From an uncultured Eubacteriales bacterium (GTDB lineage Bacteria > Bacillota > Clostridia > Lachnospirales > Lachnospiraceae): 9,407 bases of DNA. The notes under the pieces were generated by a model. That model was not told the origin of the DNA. It did no database searches and worked only from the letters and a program-made list of their open reading frames with translations. The stretch spans positions 1 to 9,407 of the forward strand of contig CASFUI010000066.1 in assembly GCA_949297565.1 (NCBI GenBank), given 5' to 3'. The translations under genes and the position numbers were made by a program. Positions 1 to 7,051 of the stretch are shown piece by piece. Position 1 is the first letter of the stretch; each line of letters starts with the position of its first letter.

Positions 1-992
1 GCCAGTTCACCTGAGCGCAATGTATTTCTCACAGTGTCCAGCACAAAATTGTATACAAACTCATTTTTAGAAAATCTCAGCTCCATTTTTGTAGGGTGAA
101 CATTTACGTCGAGAATAGACGGGTTAATTTTAAAATGTATCGCCGTAAAAGGATAGTTGTGAGGCATGATATATCCCTTGTACGCCTCCTCAATAGCCTT
201 GGTTATAATTCCGCTCTTAATATATCTTCCGTTGATATAATAATTTTCATAGCCGCGGTTTCCCCTGCAAATAACAGGTTTGCCTATAAATCCGCTTATC
301 TCTATATCCTGAGTTTTTCCTGAAATTTCGATAAGATTTCCCGTTATGTCACGCCCGTACACGCCGTAAATAATATCCCTTAAATTCATATTTCCGGATG
401 TGTGAAGCTTATTTTGGTTATTGCTTATAAATCTGAAAGAAATATCCGGATGCGAGAGGCTCAAATGCTCAATCAAAGTACTTACATATCCGGCCTCAGT
501 CGCTGCAGTTTTTAAAAATTTACGCCGTACAGGCGTATTGTAAAACAAATTGCGCACGATAAAGGTTGTTCCGTCGGGTGCGCCTATCTCTTCCATCGAA
601 ACCTCCGCTCCGCCTTCTATTATATAGCGGCAGCCGCTGAAATCCTCCGAGGTCTTTGTTATCAGCTCAACCTGCGAAACCGCTGCGATACTGGAGAGCG
701 CCTCGCCTCTGAAACCGAGCGACGACACATTCATCAGATCCTCTATTGATTTTATTTTACTTGTAGAATGGCGAAGAAACGCAAGCGGAATATCATCCTT
801 TGCTATTCCGCTTCCGTTGTCAGTCACTCTGACAAGTGATATTCCTCCGTCCTTTATCTCAACTGTAATTGCCGTAGCGCCGGCGTCAATAGCGTTTTCC
901 ACCAGTTCCTTCACAACTGAGGACGGTCTTTCTATTACCTCACCGGCAGCAATCTTGTTAATAGTCTCCTGGTCAAGCACCTTAATAGACAT
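1..992 (-). CDS. mutL: DNA mismatch repair protein MutL, N-terminal part (cut by window edge)
   Basis: MutL is the ATP-driven go-between of methyl-independent mismatch repair: it is recruited by MutS bound at a mismatch and licenses nicking and excision of the new strand. The frame is open from the ATG at 992 to the window edge, giving 330 complete codons of a family usually about 600-650 residues long. The GHKL ATPase motifs are intact and at textbook positions: ELVENAIDAGA (residues 29-39, catalytic E29 and Mg-binding N33), DNGSGI (D58-I63), GFRGEAL (93-99) and GTT plus NLFYNTPVRRKFL (141-143, 148-160). The transducer-domain motif DVNVHPTK is also present near the end of the visible part. 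The C-terminal dimerisation and endonuclease domain is outside the window, so its metal site cannot be judged. A GGAGGTG Shine-Dalgarno lies 6 nt before the ATG. It follows mutS by 71 bp on the same strand and is probably cotranscribed. Confidence 0.97.
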   Translation of the reverse strand, partial: MSIKVLDQETINKIAAGEVIERPSSVVKELVENAIDAGATAITVEIKDGGISLVRVTDNGSGIAKDDIPLAFLRHSTSKIKSIEDLMNVSSLGFRGEALSSIAAVSQVELITKTSEDFSGCRYIIEGGAEVSMEEIGAPDGTTFIVRNLFYNTPVRRKFLKTAATEAGYVSTLIEHLSLSHPDISFRFISNNQNKLHTSGNMNLRDIIYGVYGRDITGNLIEISGKTQDIEISGFIGKPVICRGNRGYENYYINGRYIKSGIITKAIEEAYKGYIMPHNYPFTAIHFKINPSILDVNVHPTKMELRFSKNEFVYNFVLDTVRNTLRSGEL

Positions 993-1063
993 CTGTCGCA
1001 CCTCCATTTTTACTTTGCAGACATCGGTGTATCTCCGTAATTTATAAGCCTTGCTCTCAACGC
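993..1063 (-). other. mutS-mutL spacer with mutL Shine-Dalgarno and a tiny ORF
   Basis: This 71-bp spacer contains the mutL Shine-Dalgarno (GGAGGTG, 1005 down to 999). It also contains a second apparent translation start: GGAGA at 1036-1032, a 7-nt spacer, ATG at 1024-1022, three codons (Met-Ser-Ala-Lys) and TAA at 1012-1010. The stop lies 17 nt before the mutL ATG. Nothing resembling a terminator or a promoter is visible, which fits cotranscription of mutS and mutL. Whether the four-codon ORF is translated cannot be told from sequence; it could help pass ribosomes from mutS to mutL or be chance. Confidence 0.4.
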
Positions 1064-3718
1064 CTACCAGCGGTTTTTAATTTTCCCCTGAAGTTTATAG
1101 AGCGTATTCAGCGCATCTATAGGAGTTATATGACCTATATCCATATTTTTTATCTCCTCGACAATATCGTTGTCGCTCAAAGTGTCAAAAAGTGACATCT
1201 GTTTTACCTCAAGCTCGTCAACCTTTCTGTATTCTCTGTTCAGCTTGTCAAGCTTCTTTGAATACTGGGCTATATCCTTTGCCTTCTGAGAAATATCGGC
1301 ATCGCTTAACTCTGTCACAAGCTGCTTTGCACGGGCAATAACACTGTCGGGAACTCCGGCAAGCTTGGCAACCTGAATACCGTAGCTTTTATCCGCGCCA
1401 CCCTTTACAATTTTTCTCAAAAATACAATATCGTCTCCTTTTTCCTTAACGGCTATGCAGTAATTATTCACGCCGTCAAGTGTTCCCTCAAGCTCTGTAA
1501 GCTCATGATAGTGAGTTGCAAAAAGCGTCTTGGCGCCGAGTATATTTTTATTTGCTATATGCTCAACAACCGCCCATGCGATACTCAATCCGTCAAATGT
1601 GCTTGTCCCCCTGCCTATCTCATCGAGAATAAGCAGACTTTTCGGCGTCGCGTTTCTTAAAATATTGGCAACCTCAGTCATCTCAACCATAAAGGTTGAC
1701 TGTCCCGAAGCTAAATCATCAGACGCGCCCACTCTCGTAAATATCCTGTCAACAATGCATATATTTGCGCTGTCTGCCGGAACAAACGAGCCCACCTGCG
1801 CAAGCAGCACAATAAGAGCCGTCTGTCTCATATAAGTAGACTTTCCCGCCATATTAGGTCCGGTTATAATCGAAACCCTGTTGGCGGCATTGTCAAGATA
1901 AGTGTCATTTGCGATAAACATGTCATTGTTCATCATTTTCTCGACAACGGGATGACGTCCGCCCTTAATATCTATAATTCCTTTTTCATTAATTTTAGGT
2001 CTGACAAAATTATTCTGCACCGCAACAACAGACAGCGACGCGAAAACGTCAATCATTGCGACAGCTTTGGCAGTCGCCTGTATTCTTACAACCTCGGCTG
2101 CTATACTGTCTCTGACGCGGCAGAATAAATCATACTCAAGACCGTTCAGTTTATCCTCAGCGCCGAGAATGATATCCTCAAGATGCTTTAATTCGTCAGT
2201 TGTGTATCGCTCCGAATTAGTGAGCGTCTGCTTTCTTATCCAGTTGTCCGGCACGAGCGATTTGAAGGAATTTGTCACCTCAAGATAATAGCCGAACACC
2301 TTGTTATACTTGATGCGGAGATTTTTAATGCCTGTATTTGAGCGCTCCCGCTCCTCAAGCTGCGCAAGCCATTCCCTTCCCTCTGTCTTTGCTTTTTTCA
2401 GCTCATCCGCCTCGGCTGAAAAGCCTTCCTTAATCATTCCGCCTTCTCTCATGGTAATCGGCGGCTCCTCTACAATGGCAGAATCAATCAGGCTGTAAAT
2501 ATCACTCAAATCATCCAAACTGTCAAAATATTTCCTGAAAAGCTCAGATTGAAATGTTCCGATAATCTGCTTTATATACGGAAGCATTCTTAGAGAATTG
2601 CGAAATGCAATCAAATCACGCGGATTTGCAGACTTGCAGCTTATCTTTGTCATAAGCCTCTCCAAATCATAGATGGGATTTAAGTATTCCCTGAGCTCCT
2701 CCCTGTCAATCTGATGTTCGGAAAGCTCGGCTATGACGTCCTGGCGCAAAATTATCTGGTCCCTGTCAATAAGAGGCTGCTCAAGCATTGAGCGCAGCGC
2801 CCGCGCACCCATTGCCGTCTTGGTCTTATCCAAAACCCATATAAGAGAGCCTCTCTTCTGCTTTTCTCTCAGTGTCTCAACAAGCTCAAGATTTCTTCTC
2901 GAGGAGCTGTCAATAAGCATGTACTTTCCCGTAGTATAAGGAGTGAGCGTAATAATATGAGACATATCACTTTTCTGCGTCTCATATAGATATGTAAGCA
3001 GAGCTCCTGCTGCGATTACGCCTGTCGGATAGTCCTTTACGCCCAAACCGTCAAGCGAATTGAGCTTAAAATGCGAAAGCAGCCTGCGGATGCAGCTGTC
3101 CTCGTCAAAATACCAGTTTTCGAGAGCTGACATTGAAATTCCCAGCTTATCATTCACCGCTGTCAAATCAATTCCGCTCATCGCGAAGTAATCGTTTACA
3201 ATAATTTCCGAAGGCACAAATTTATTAATCTCATCAAGCAGCTCGTTTTCGTTTTGCAACTCTGTTACATAGTAATCCCCCGTCGAAAAATCACATATAG
3301 ACACACCGATTACATCGCCCTGATAATATATGCAAAAGAGATAATTATTTTTAGTTTCGTCGAGCGCCTGTGAATTAAGGTTGGTTCCAGGCGTCACGAC
3401 CTTTATTACCTCTCTCTTCACAATGCCCTTAGCCTGCTTTGGGTCCTCCATCTGTTCGCATATCGCAACCTTGTGTCCGTTTGCGACAAGTCTGTTTATA
3501 TAGCTTTCGGCGGCATGAAATGGAACTCCGCACATAGGCGCTCTCTCCGCCTGTCCGCAGTCCTTTCCCGTCAGAGTAAGCTCAAGCTCCTTAGACACAG
3601 TTACGGCATCGTCAAAAAACATCTCATAAAAATCGCCGAGGCGATAAAAAAGTATGCAGTCCTTATATTCTTCCTTCGTGCTTAAATAATGCTGCATCAT
3701 CGGTGAAAATTCAGCCAT
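1064..3718 (-). CDS. mutS: DNA mismatch repair protein MutS
   Basis: MutS (884 residues, full length for the family) scans DNA as a dimer, binds base mismatches and small loops, and on ATP binding becomes a sliding clamp that recruits MutL. The mismatch-reading motif is GDFYEMF, with F30 and E32 as the wedge Phe and Glu. Connector and lever/clamp domains fill roughly residues 125-570. The C-terminal ABC ATPase carries Walker A GPNMAGKST (620-628), the signature region SGQSTFMVEM (671-680), Walker B LLILDE (695-700) and the H-loop THYHEL (735-740). QMSLF (840-844) is a canonical sliding-clamp binding motif (QxxLF), followed by a MutS C-terminal tail containing ITPIDALNTLY. The ATG at 3718 overlaps the last 8 bp of miaB (ATGGCTGA), and a GGGGGAGG Shine-Dalgarno lies inside the miaB end, 6 nt upstream. 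This implies translational coupling. No damaged motifs or frameshifts are seen. Confidence 0.99.
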   Translation of the reverse strand: MAEFSPMMQHYLSTKEEYKDCILFYRLGDFYEMFFDDAVTVSKELELTLTGKDCGQAERAPMCGVPFHAAESYINRLVANGHKVAICEQMEDPKQAKGIVKREVIKVVTPGTNLNSQALDETKNNYLFCIYYQGDVIGVSICDFSTGDYYVTELQNENELLDEINKFVPSEIIVNDYFAMSGIDLTAVNDKLGISMSALENWYFDEDSCIRRLLSHFKLNSLDGLGVKDYPTGVIAAGALLTYLYETQKSDMSHIITLTPYTTGKYMLIDSSSRRNLELVETLREKQKRGSLIWVLDKTKTAMGARALRSMLEQPLIDRDQIILRQDVIAELSEHQIDREELREYLNPIYDLERLMTKISCKSANPRDLIAFRNSLRMLPYIKQIIGTFQSELFRKYFDSLDDLSDIYSLIDSAIVEEPPITMREGGMIKEGFSAEADELKKAKTEGREWLAQLEERERSNTGIKNLRIKYNKVFGYYLEVTNSFKSLVPDNWIRKQTLTNSERYTTDELKHLEDIILGAEDKLNGLEYDLFCRVRDSIAAEVVRIQATAKAVAMIDVFASLSVVAVQNNFVRPKINEKGIIDIKGGRHPVVEKMMNNDMFIANDTYLDNAANRVSIITGPNMAGKSTYMRQTALIVLLAQVGSFVPADSANICIVDRIFTRVGASDDLASGQSTFMVEMTEVANILRNATPKSLLILDEIGRGTSTFDGLSIAWAVVEHIANKNILGAKTLFATHYHELTELEGTLDGVNNYCIAVKEKGDDIVFLRKIVKGGADKSYGIQVAKLAGVPDSVIARAKQLVTELSDADISQKAKDIAQYSKKLDKLNREYRKVDELEVKQMSLFDTLSDNDIVEEIKNMDIGHITPIDALNTLYKLQGKIKNRW

Positions 3719-5141
3719 TTTCAGCCTCCCCCATATAGTAAAATCCCTTGCACTCAGTCAGCTTAACATCTATAATCTGCCCTATAAGCGATGCGTCTCC
3801 CGGAAAATGCACCAGCATATTGTTTGTAAGGCGTCCCGTCACAAGGCTGCTGTCATGGTCATCAATACACTCGACAAGCGCTTTTGCAGTTTTCCCTTCA
3901 TATCTGGCACTGATTGCATGTGAAACTTCATTTATAGTCTGAAGCAGTCTGTTAAATCTATCCTTAACAATATCCTGCGGAACCTGATTTTCCATTTTCG
4001 CGGCAGGCGTTCCCGTTCTCTTTGAATAAATAAAAGTATATGCGCTGTCATATTTAACTTTTCTAACAACATCAAGCGTATCCTGAAAATCTTCTTCCGT
4101 CTCTCCCGGAAAGCCCACAATAATATCCGTAGTTATTGAGACGTCCGGCATTCTGTCTCTTATCTTATCTACGAGAGCCAGATAATGCTCCTTCGTATAT
4201 TTTCTGTTCATTAGCTTTAAAATACGGCTGCTTCCCGATTGCAGCGGCAGATGTATGTGATTGCAGATTTTTTTTGAATTTCTCATTACTTCTATCAGCT
4301 CATCGGAGAAATCCTTTGGATGAGGCGTCATAAAGCGAATGCGCTCAAGCCCCTCAACCTTTTCAACCTCAGTCAGAAGCTGCGCAAAAGAAAACGGCTC
4401 ATCAAATGTATTCCCGTAGGAGTTTACATTCTGTCCAAGAAGCATAACCTCTTTTACCCCGTCAGCTACAAGACGCTCTACCTCATTCACGATTTCACGA
4501 GGCTCTCGGCTTTTTTCCCGTCCCCTTACATAAGGCACAATACAGTAGCTGCAAAAATTATTGCAGCCGTACATAATATTTACGCCTGATTTAAAAGGAA
4601 ATTTTCGCTGTGTCGGAAGCTCCTCCACAACCTCCTTTGTACTGTCCCATATATCGACAATCTGACCGCCCTGTTCCCAGTGCATATATAACAGCTCTGC
4701 AATTTTAAAAATATTAAATGTTCCGAAAATCAAATCAACAAACCTGTACGATTTCTTGATTTTCTCGACCACCTCAGGCTCCTGCATCATACAGCCGCAC
4801 AGCGCGATAACCATGTGAGGATTTTTTTCTTTGATTTTACTCAGCTGTCCCAGTCTTCCATACACTCGAAGATTGGCGTTCTCACGCACGGTACAGGTAT
4901 TGTACACAACTATATCAGCCTCCTCCGAATCTGTCGGCTGATAACCGATTTCCTGCAAAATTCCCAGCAGTTTTTCTGAATCCCTAGCGTTCATCTGGCA
5001 GCCAAATGTCTGTGTACAGCAAAGCAACGGTCTCTTCAGCTTCTCCTGGAGTTCAGAGACCTGCTGACGGCATCTCTCTATGAAATATAACTGTCTCTCC
5101 AACTGATTTTCAGTAATTTCAATATCCTTAAATTCTGACAT
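3711..5141 (-). CDS. miaB: tRNA-2-methylthio-N6-dimethylallyladenosine synthase MiaB
   Basis: MiaB is a radical-SAM methylthiotransferase that adds a methylthio group to i6A at position 37 of tRNAs reading UNN codons, next to the anticodon. The 476-residue protein has the N-terminal MTTase domain with the three auxiliary-cluster cysteines C48 (TFGCQMN), C83 (NTCTVRE) and C117 (GCM). The radical-SAM triad C193, C197, C200 sits in YGCNNFCSYCIVPYVRGREKSR-type context, and a C-terminal TRAM RNA-binding domain covers about 413-474. The LPLQSGS and DIIVGFPGET segments are typical of the family. About 40 residues precede the MTTase domain, as in the longer Bacillus/Clostridium (YmcB) forms, which favours MiaB over MtaB or RimO. 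The ATG at 5141 is the only plausible start; the nearest Shine-Dalgarno-like AAGGAG is about 15 nt upstream, unusually far. The gene overlaps mutS by 8 bp. Confidence 0.97.
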   Translation of the reverse strand: MSEFKDIEITENQLERQLYFIERCRQQVSELQEKLKRPLLCCTQTFGCQMNARDSEKLLGILQEIGYQPTDSEEADIVVYNTCTVRENANLRVYGRLGQLSKIKEKNPHMVIALCGCMMQEPEVVEKIKKSYRFVDLIFGTFNIFKIAELLYMHWEQGGQIVDIWDSTKEVVEELPTQRKFPFKSGVNIMYGCNNFCSYCIVPYVRGREKSREPREIVNEVERLVADGVKEVMLLGQNVNSYGNTFDEPFSFAQLLTEVEKVEGLERIRFMTPHPKDFSDELIEVMRNSKKICNHIHLPLQSGSSRILKLMNRKYTKEHYLALVDKIRDRMPDVSITTDIIVGFPGETEEDFQDTLDVVRKVKYDSAYTFIYSKRTGTPAAKMENQVPQDIVKDRFNRLLQTINEVSHAISARYEGKTAKALVECIDDHDSSLVTGRLTNNMLVHFPGDASLIGQIIDVKLTECKGFYYMGEAENG

Positions 5142-5185
5142 ACTAAAACGATTACTCTCCTTTTCACTCTCTTTTCTTCGCTAAA

Positions 5186-5226
5186 ATAGTGTATCCGCAC
5201 AGGAATCACCTTCGCAGATACACTAT
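5186..5226 (-). terminator. Long hairpin between the c-di-GMP gene and miaB (possible terminator)
   Basis: An imperfect inverted repeat has 18-nt arms (5186-5203 and 5209-5226) and a 5-nt loop. Read on the minus strand, 17 of 18 positions pair, including two G-U pairs and one A-G mismatch; the plus-strand version has three mismatches, so the minus RNA is the better folder. It begins 22 nt after the stop codon of the c-di-GMP gene and is followed only by TTTTAG, a weak U-tract. It may therefore be an inefficient terminator, a processing site or an mRNA-end stabiliser rather than a strong intrinsic terminator. Its core also resembles the hairpin at 8354-8377. Confidence 0.55.
5192..5216 (-). 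repeat. Palindromic repeat core, copy 1
   Basis: Read on the minus strand, this hairpin core is TGCG-AAGGTGATT-CCT-G-TGCG-G-ATA. The plus strand at 8352-8380 has TGCG-CA-AAGGTGATT-TTT-CCT-C-TGCG-ATA, so 23 bases match in order with short insertions of 1-3 bases. Both copies are intergenic and in opposite orientations. Two copies in 9.4 kb suggest a dispersed short palindromic element, but with only two copies this is tentative. Confidence 0.4.
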
Positions 5227-5247
5227 ATTGTTTTCGTGCTGCCTCCG

Positions 5248-6972
5248 TTATAACGGCGCGCCCGCAAGAAACTTCCCCTCAAATTCTTTCACAGGAACAG
5301 GTTTTCCGTAGTAGTATCCCTGTATAAAATCCGCTCCCAGCGAAAGGACACAAGACAGTTCTTCTTCTGTCTCAACTCCCTCAACACACACGCTTATTCC
5401 AAGTGTGTGCGCCATATCAATAATATATTTAACCAGCGCGTAATTATCCTCGCTCTTATCTATATTCTGAACAAACATTCTGTCAACTTTTATTATTCTA
5501 AATGTCATATCACGGATATAGCGAAGATTAGAATATCCTGTGCCGAAATCATCAATAGCCAGCTTAAAGCCAAGTTCTTCAAGTGAGCACAGAACATTTC
5601 TCACCATTGGATTGCTCTCAAGCTCACCGCTCTCGGTAATCTCAAATACAATGTTTTTATGGCTTAAACCTTGTTCATTTATACATTTTAACGCATCTTT
5701 TACAACATCGCTTTTTATAATCTGGACAAACGACAGATTAATGTGAACGATAAAATCGGGAATATACTTAATCCATTTTTTACACTGTGAAGCAGCCTGT
5801 CTTATAATCCATCTTCCCAGAGGTATGATTAGGGAACTCTCCTCAAGAAGAGGAACAAACTCAACAGGGGACATAAAACCGTATTTTTTACTGTTCCACC
5901 TTATAAGCGCTTCAGCTCCGTTAATCCTTTTTTCTGATGTGCTGTAAATAGGCTGATAATATACTTCAAAGCCCTCAAAATTATGAATAATACTGTTTCT
6001 CAAATTTTCCTGAACATCCATTATATGTATATAATTTTTATAGTGTTCATCAGAATAAGGTACAAAAGTATTGCGTCCTCTTTTTTTTGCCTCATGAAGC
6101 GCAAATTTTACGTTCTGCATCACATTTTCAAACGTATCGCTCTCTGTTGAAAACAGACTTGCTCCTCCCGAAATTGTATAAAATATATTATAATTTTTAT
6201 TTTTAATCAACTTATCTATTTTATGTCTGATTTTTTTATATAAAATCTTTGCACAATCGATAAGCTCGGCTTTATCATCGCTTTTGTCCGAAATAATTTC
6301 GCGTTTGTCAGCAATATACAGCACGGCAAATTCATCGCCTTTAAGCCTGAACACATTTTTTGTTCCGCCGACACACTCAACAATGCATTTTGCGACATCG
6401 GCAAGAACACCGTCACCTGTCTTAATTCCGTGTTTTTCATTTATAGCCTTAAAATTATCAACACCTACAAGAAGAATATATCCACAGGTATTACCTTCCT
6501 CTGACTGAAGAGAATTATATCTGCATTCAAGCATCATCTCACTGAAAAGGCTCGTAATATTGTCATAGCGTTTGGCATTGCCTATCTCAGTTACAGAGCC
6601 TATAAGATATAGAGTATCACTTTCACTGTCATATACAGTTTCCCCTTTGCAGCTAATCCAGACCGGTTCATGCTGCCTGTTGTACCACCGATATTCCAGA
6701 TCATGCTTCCCCTTTTTGTCTCTTGTAATTCTTTTTATATCTGCTGACAATACAGCCATATCCTCAGGATATATTACTTTTTCAAGCTTTTCAAGCGCGT
6801 TATCAAACGAAGAACTTTCCAGTTCAAACGTCTCCACAGCCTTTTGACTTATTGAATAGTGGTCGTTAGTCAAATCATAGACAAATATGCACCCTGATGT
6901 GCACTCATCTAATATAGAGATAAGCTGTTCATAATTTAAAAACTGTGAAACCTTTTCATTTTTCCACTCCAT
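5248..6972 (-). CDS. PAS-GGDEF-EAL protein, predicted c-di-GMP phosphodiesterase
   Basis: This 574-residue soluble signalling protein has no signal peptide or membrane segment. A PAS-like sensor fills about residues 18-132 (ending YLIGSVTEIG). The GGDEF domain (about 160-305) is degenerate: the motif is KGDEF (211-215), the usual metal-binding Asp of the DxD strand is Gly (GVDNFK, 170-175), and no RxxD inhibitory site precedes the motif. This domain is probably not an active cyclase, though it may bind GTP. The EAL domain (about 318-570) keeps every catalytic residue at the spacing known from RocR: E354 (EALIRW), N412, E444 and E447 (FEITES), D474-D475 (DDFGTGYSNL), K495, E531 and Q551. Hydrolysis of c-di-GMP to pGpG is therefore the likely activity. 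The ATG at 6972 has GAGGGG 6 nt upstream. It sits between proA and miaB with gaps of 79 and 106 bp, so it may be a separate transcription unit. The PAS ligand is not identifiable. Confidence 0.92.
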   Translation of the reverse strand: MEWKNEKVSQFLNYEQLISILDECTSGCIFVYDLTNDHYSISQKAVETFELESSSFDNALEKLEKVIYPEDMAVLSADIKRITRDKKGKHDLEYRWYNRQHEPVWISCKGETVYDSESDTLYLIGSVTEIGNAKRYDNITSLFSEMMLECRYNSLQSEEGNTCGYILLVGVDNFKAINEKHGIKTGDGVLADVAKCIVECVGGTKNVFRLKGDEFAVLYIADKREIISDKSDDKAELIDCAKILYKKIRHKIDKLIKNKNYNIFYTISGGASLFSTESDTFENVMQNVKFALHEAKKRGRNTFVPYSDEHYKNYIHIMDVQENLRNSIIHNFEGFEVYYQPIYSTSEKRINGAEALIRWNSKKYGFMSPVEFVPLLEESSLIIPLGRWIIRQAASQCKKWIKYIPDFIVHINLSFVQIIKSDVVKDALKCINEQGLSHKNIVFEITESGELESNPMVRNVLCSLEELGFKLAIDDFGTGYSNLRYIRDMTFRIIKVDRMFVQNIDKSEDNYALVKYIIDMAHTLGISVCVEGVETEEELSCVLSLGADFIQGYYYGKPVPVKEFEGKFLAGAPL

Positions 6973-7051
6973 CTTTCGCCCCTCAATTTTATAAAAAACA
7001 GATTAATATCTTTTACCTCATTACTACGCGCCGGCTGCCGCAGGCATATGT
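6973..7051 (-). other. Spacer between proA and the c-di-GMP gene
   Basis: This 79-bp gap contains a short GC-rich imperfect hairpin (GCCTGC, loop, GCCGGC with one mismatch) about 6 nt after the proA stop. It lacks a U-tract directly behind it. Further on there is an AT-only weak hairpin (AAAAGAT, ATTA, ATCTgTTTT, about 6994-7014) running into T residues, which could be a poor terminator. TATAAA near 6993-6988 could serve as a -10 box, but no good -35 is visible at 16-18 bp. GAGGGG at 6984-6979 is the Shine-Dalgarno of the downstream gene. Transcript boundaries here cannot be decided by reading. Confidence 0.3.

Larger units (their letters stand above)
5142..5247 (-). other. Spacer between c-di-GMP gene and miaB
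   Basis: This 106-bp gap holds the 5186-5226 hairpin and a purine-rich miaB leader containing AAAGGAGAG near 5163-5155. Just after the stop codon of the upstream gene there is a GGAGG (5246-5242) with no start codon at a usable distance, so it is an orphan Shine-Dalgarno-like string. The stop codon itself sits inside a perfect 12-bp palindrome, CCGTTATAACGG (5245-5256). I see no convincing -35/-10 promoter pair, although miaB could have its own promoter here. Confidence 0.4.

Noticed and set aside
1..992. mutL as a broken or truncated gene
   Set aside because: The frame is uninterrupted to the window edge with all N-terminal motifs intact; it is simply cut by the window.
1530..1835. 101-residue plus-strand ORF inside mutS
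   Set aside because: It mirrors the highly conserved MutS ATPase region and is a shadow of that coding frame.
4320..4589. 89-residue plus-strand ORF inside miaB
   Set aside because: It is antisense to the radical-SAM domain of MiaB and shows no family features.
6572..6847. 91-residue plus-strand ORF antisense to the PAS region
   Set aside because: The minus-strand PAS-GGDEF-EAL frame explains the whole stretch, and the ORF has no motif or ribosome binding site.
7024..7046. GC-rich hairpin after proA as an intrinsic terminator
   Set aside because: The stem is short with a mismatch and no U-tract follows it.
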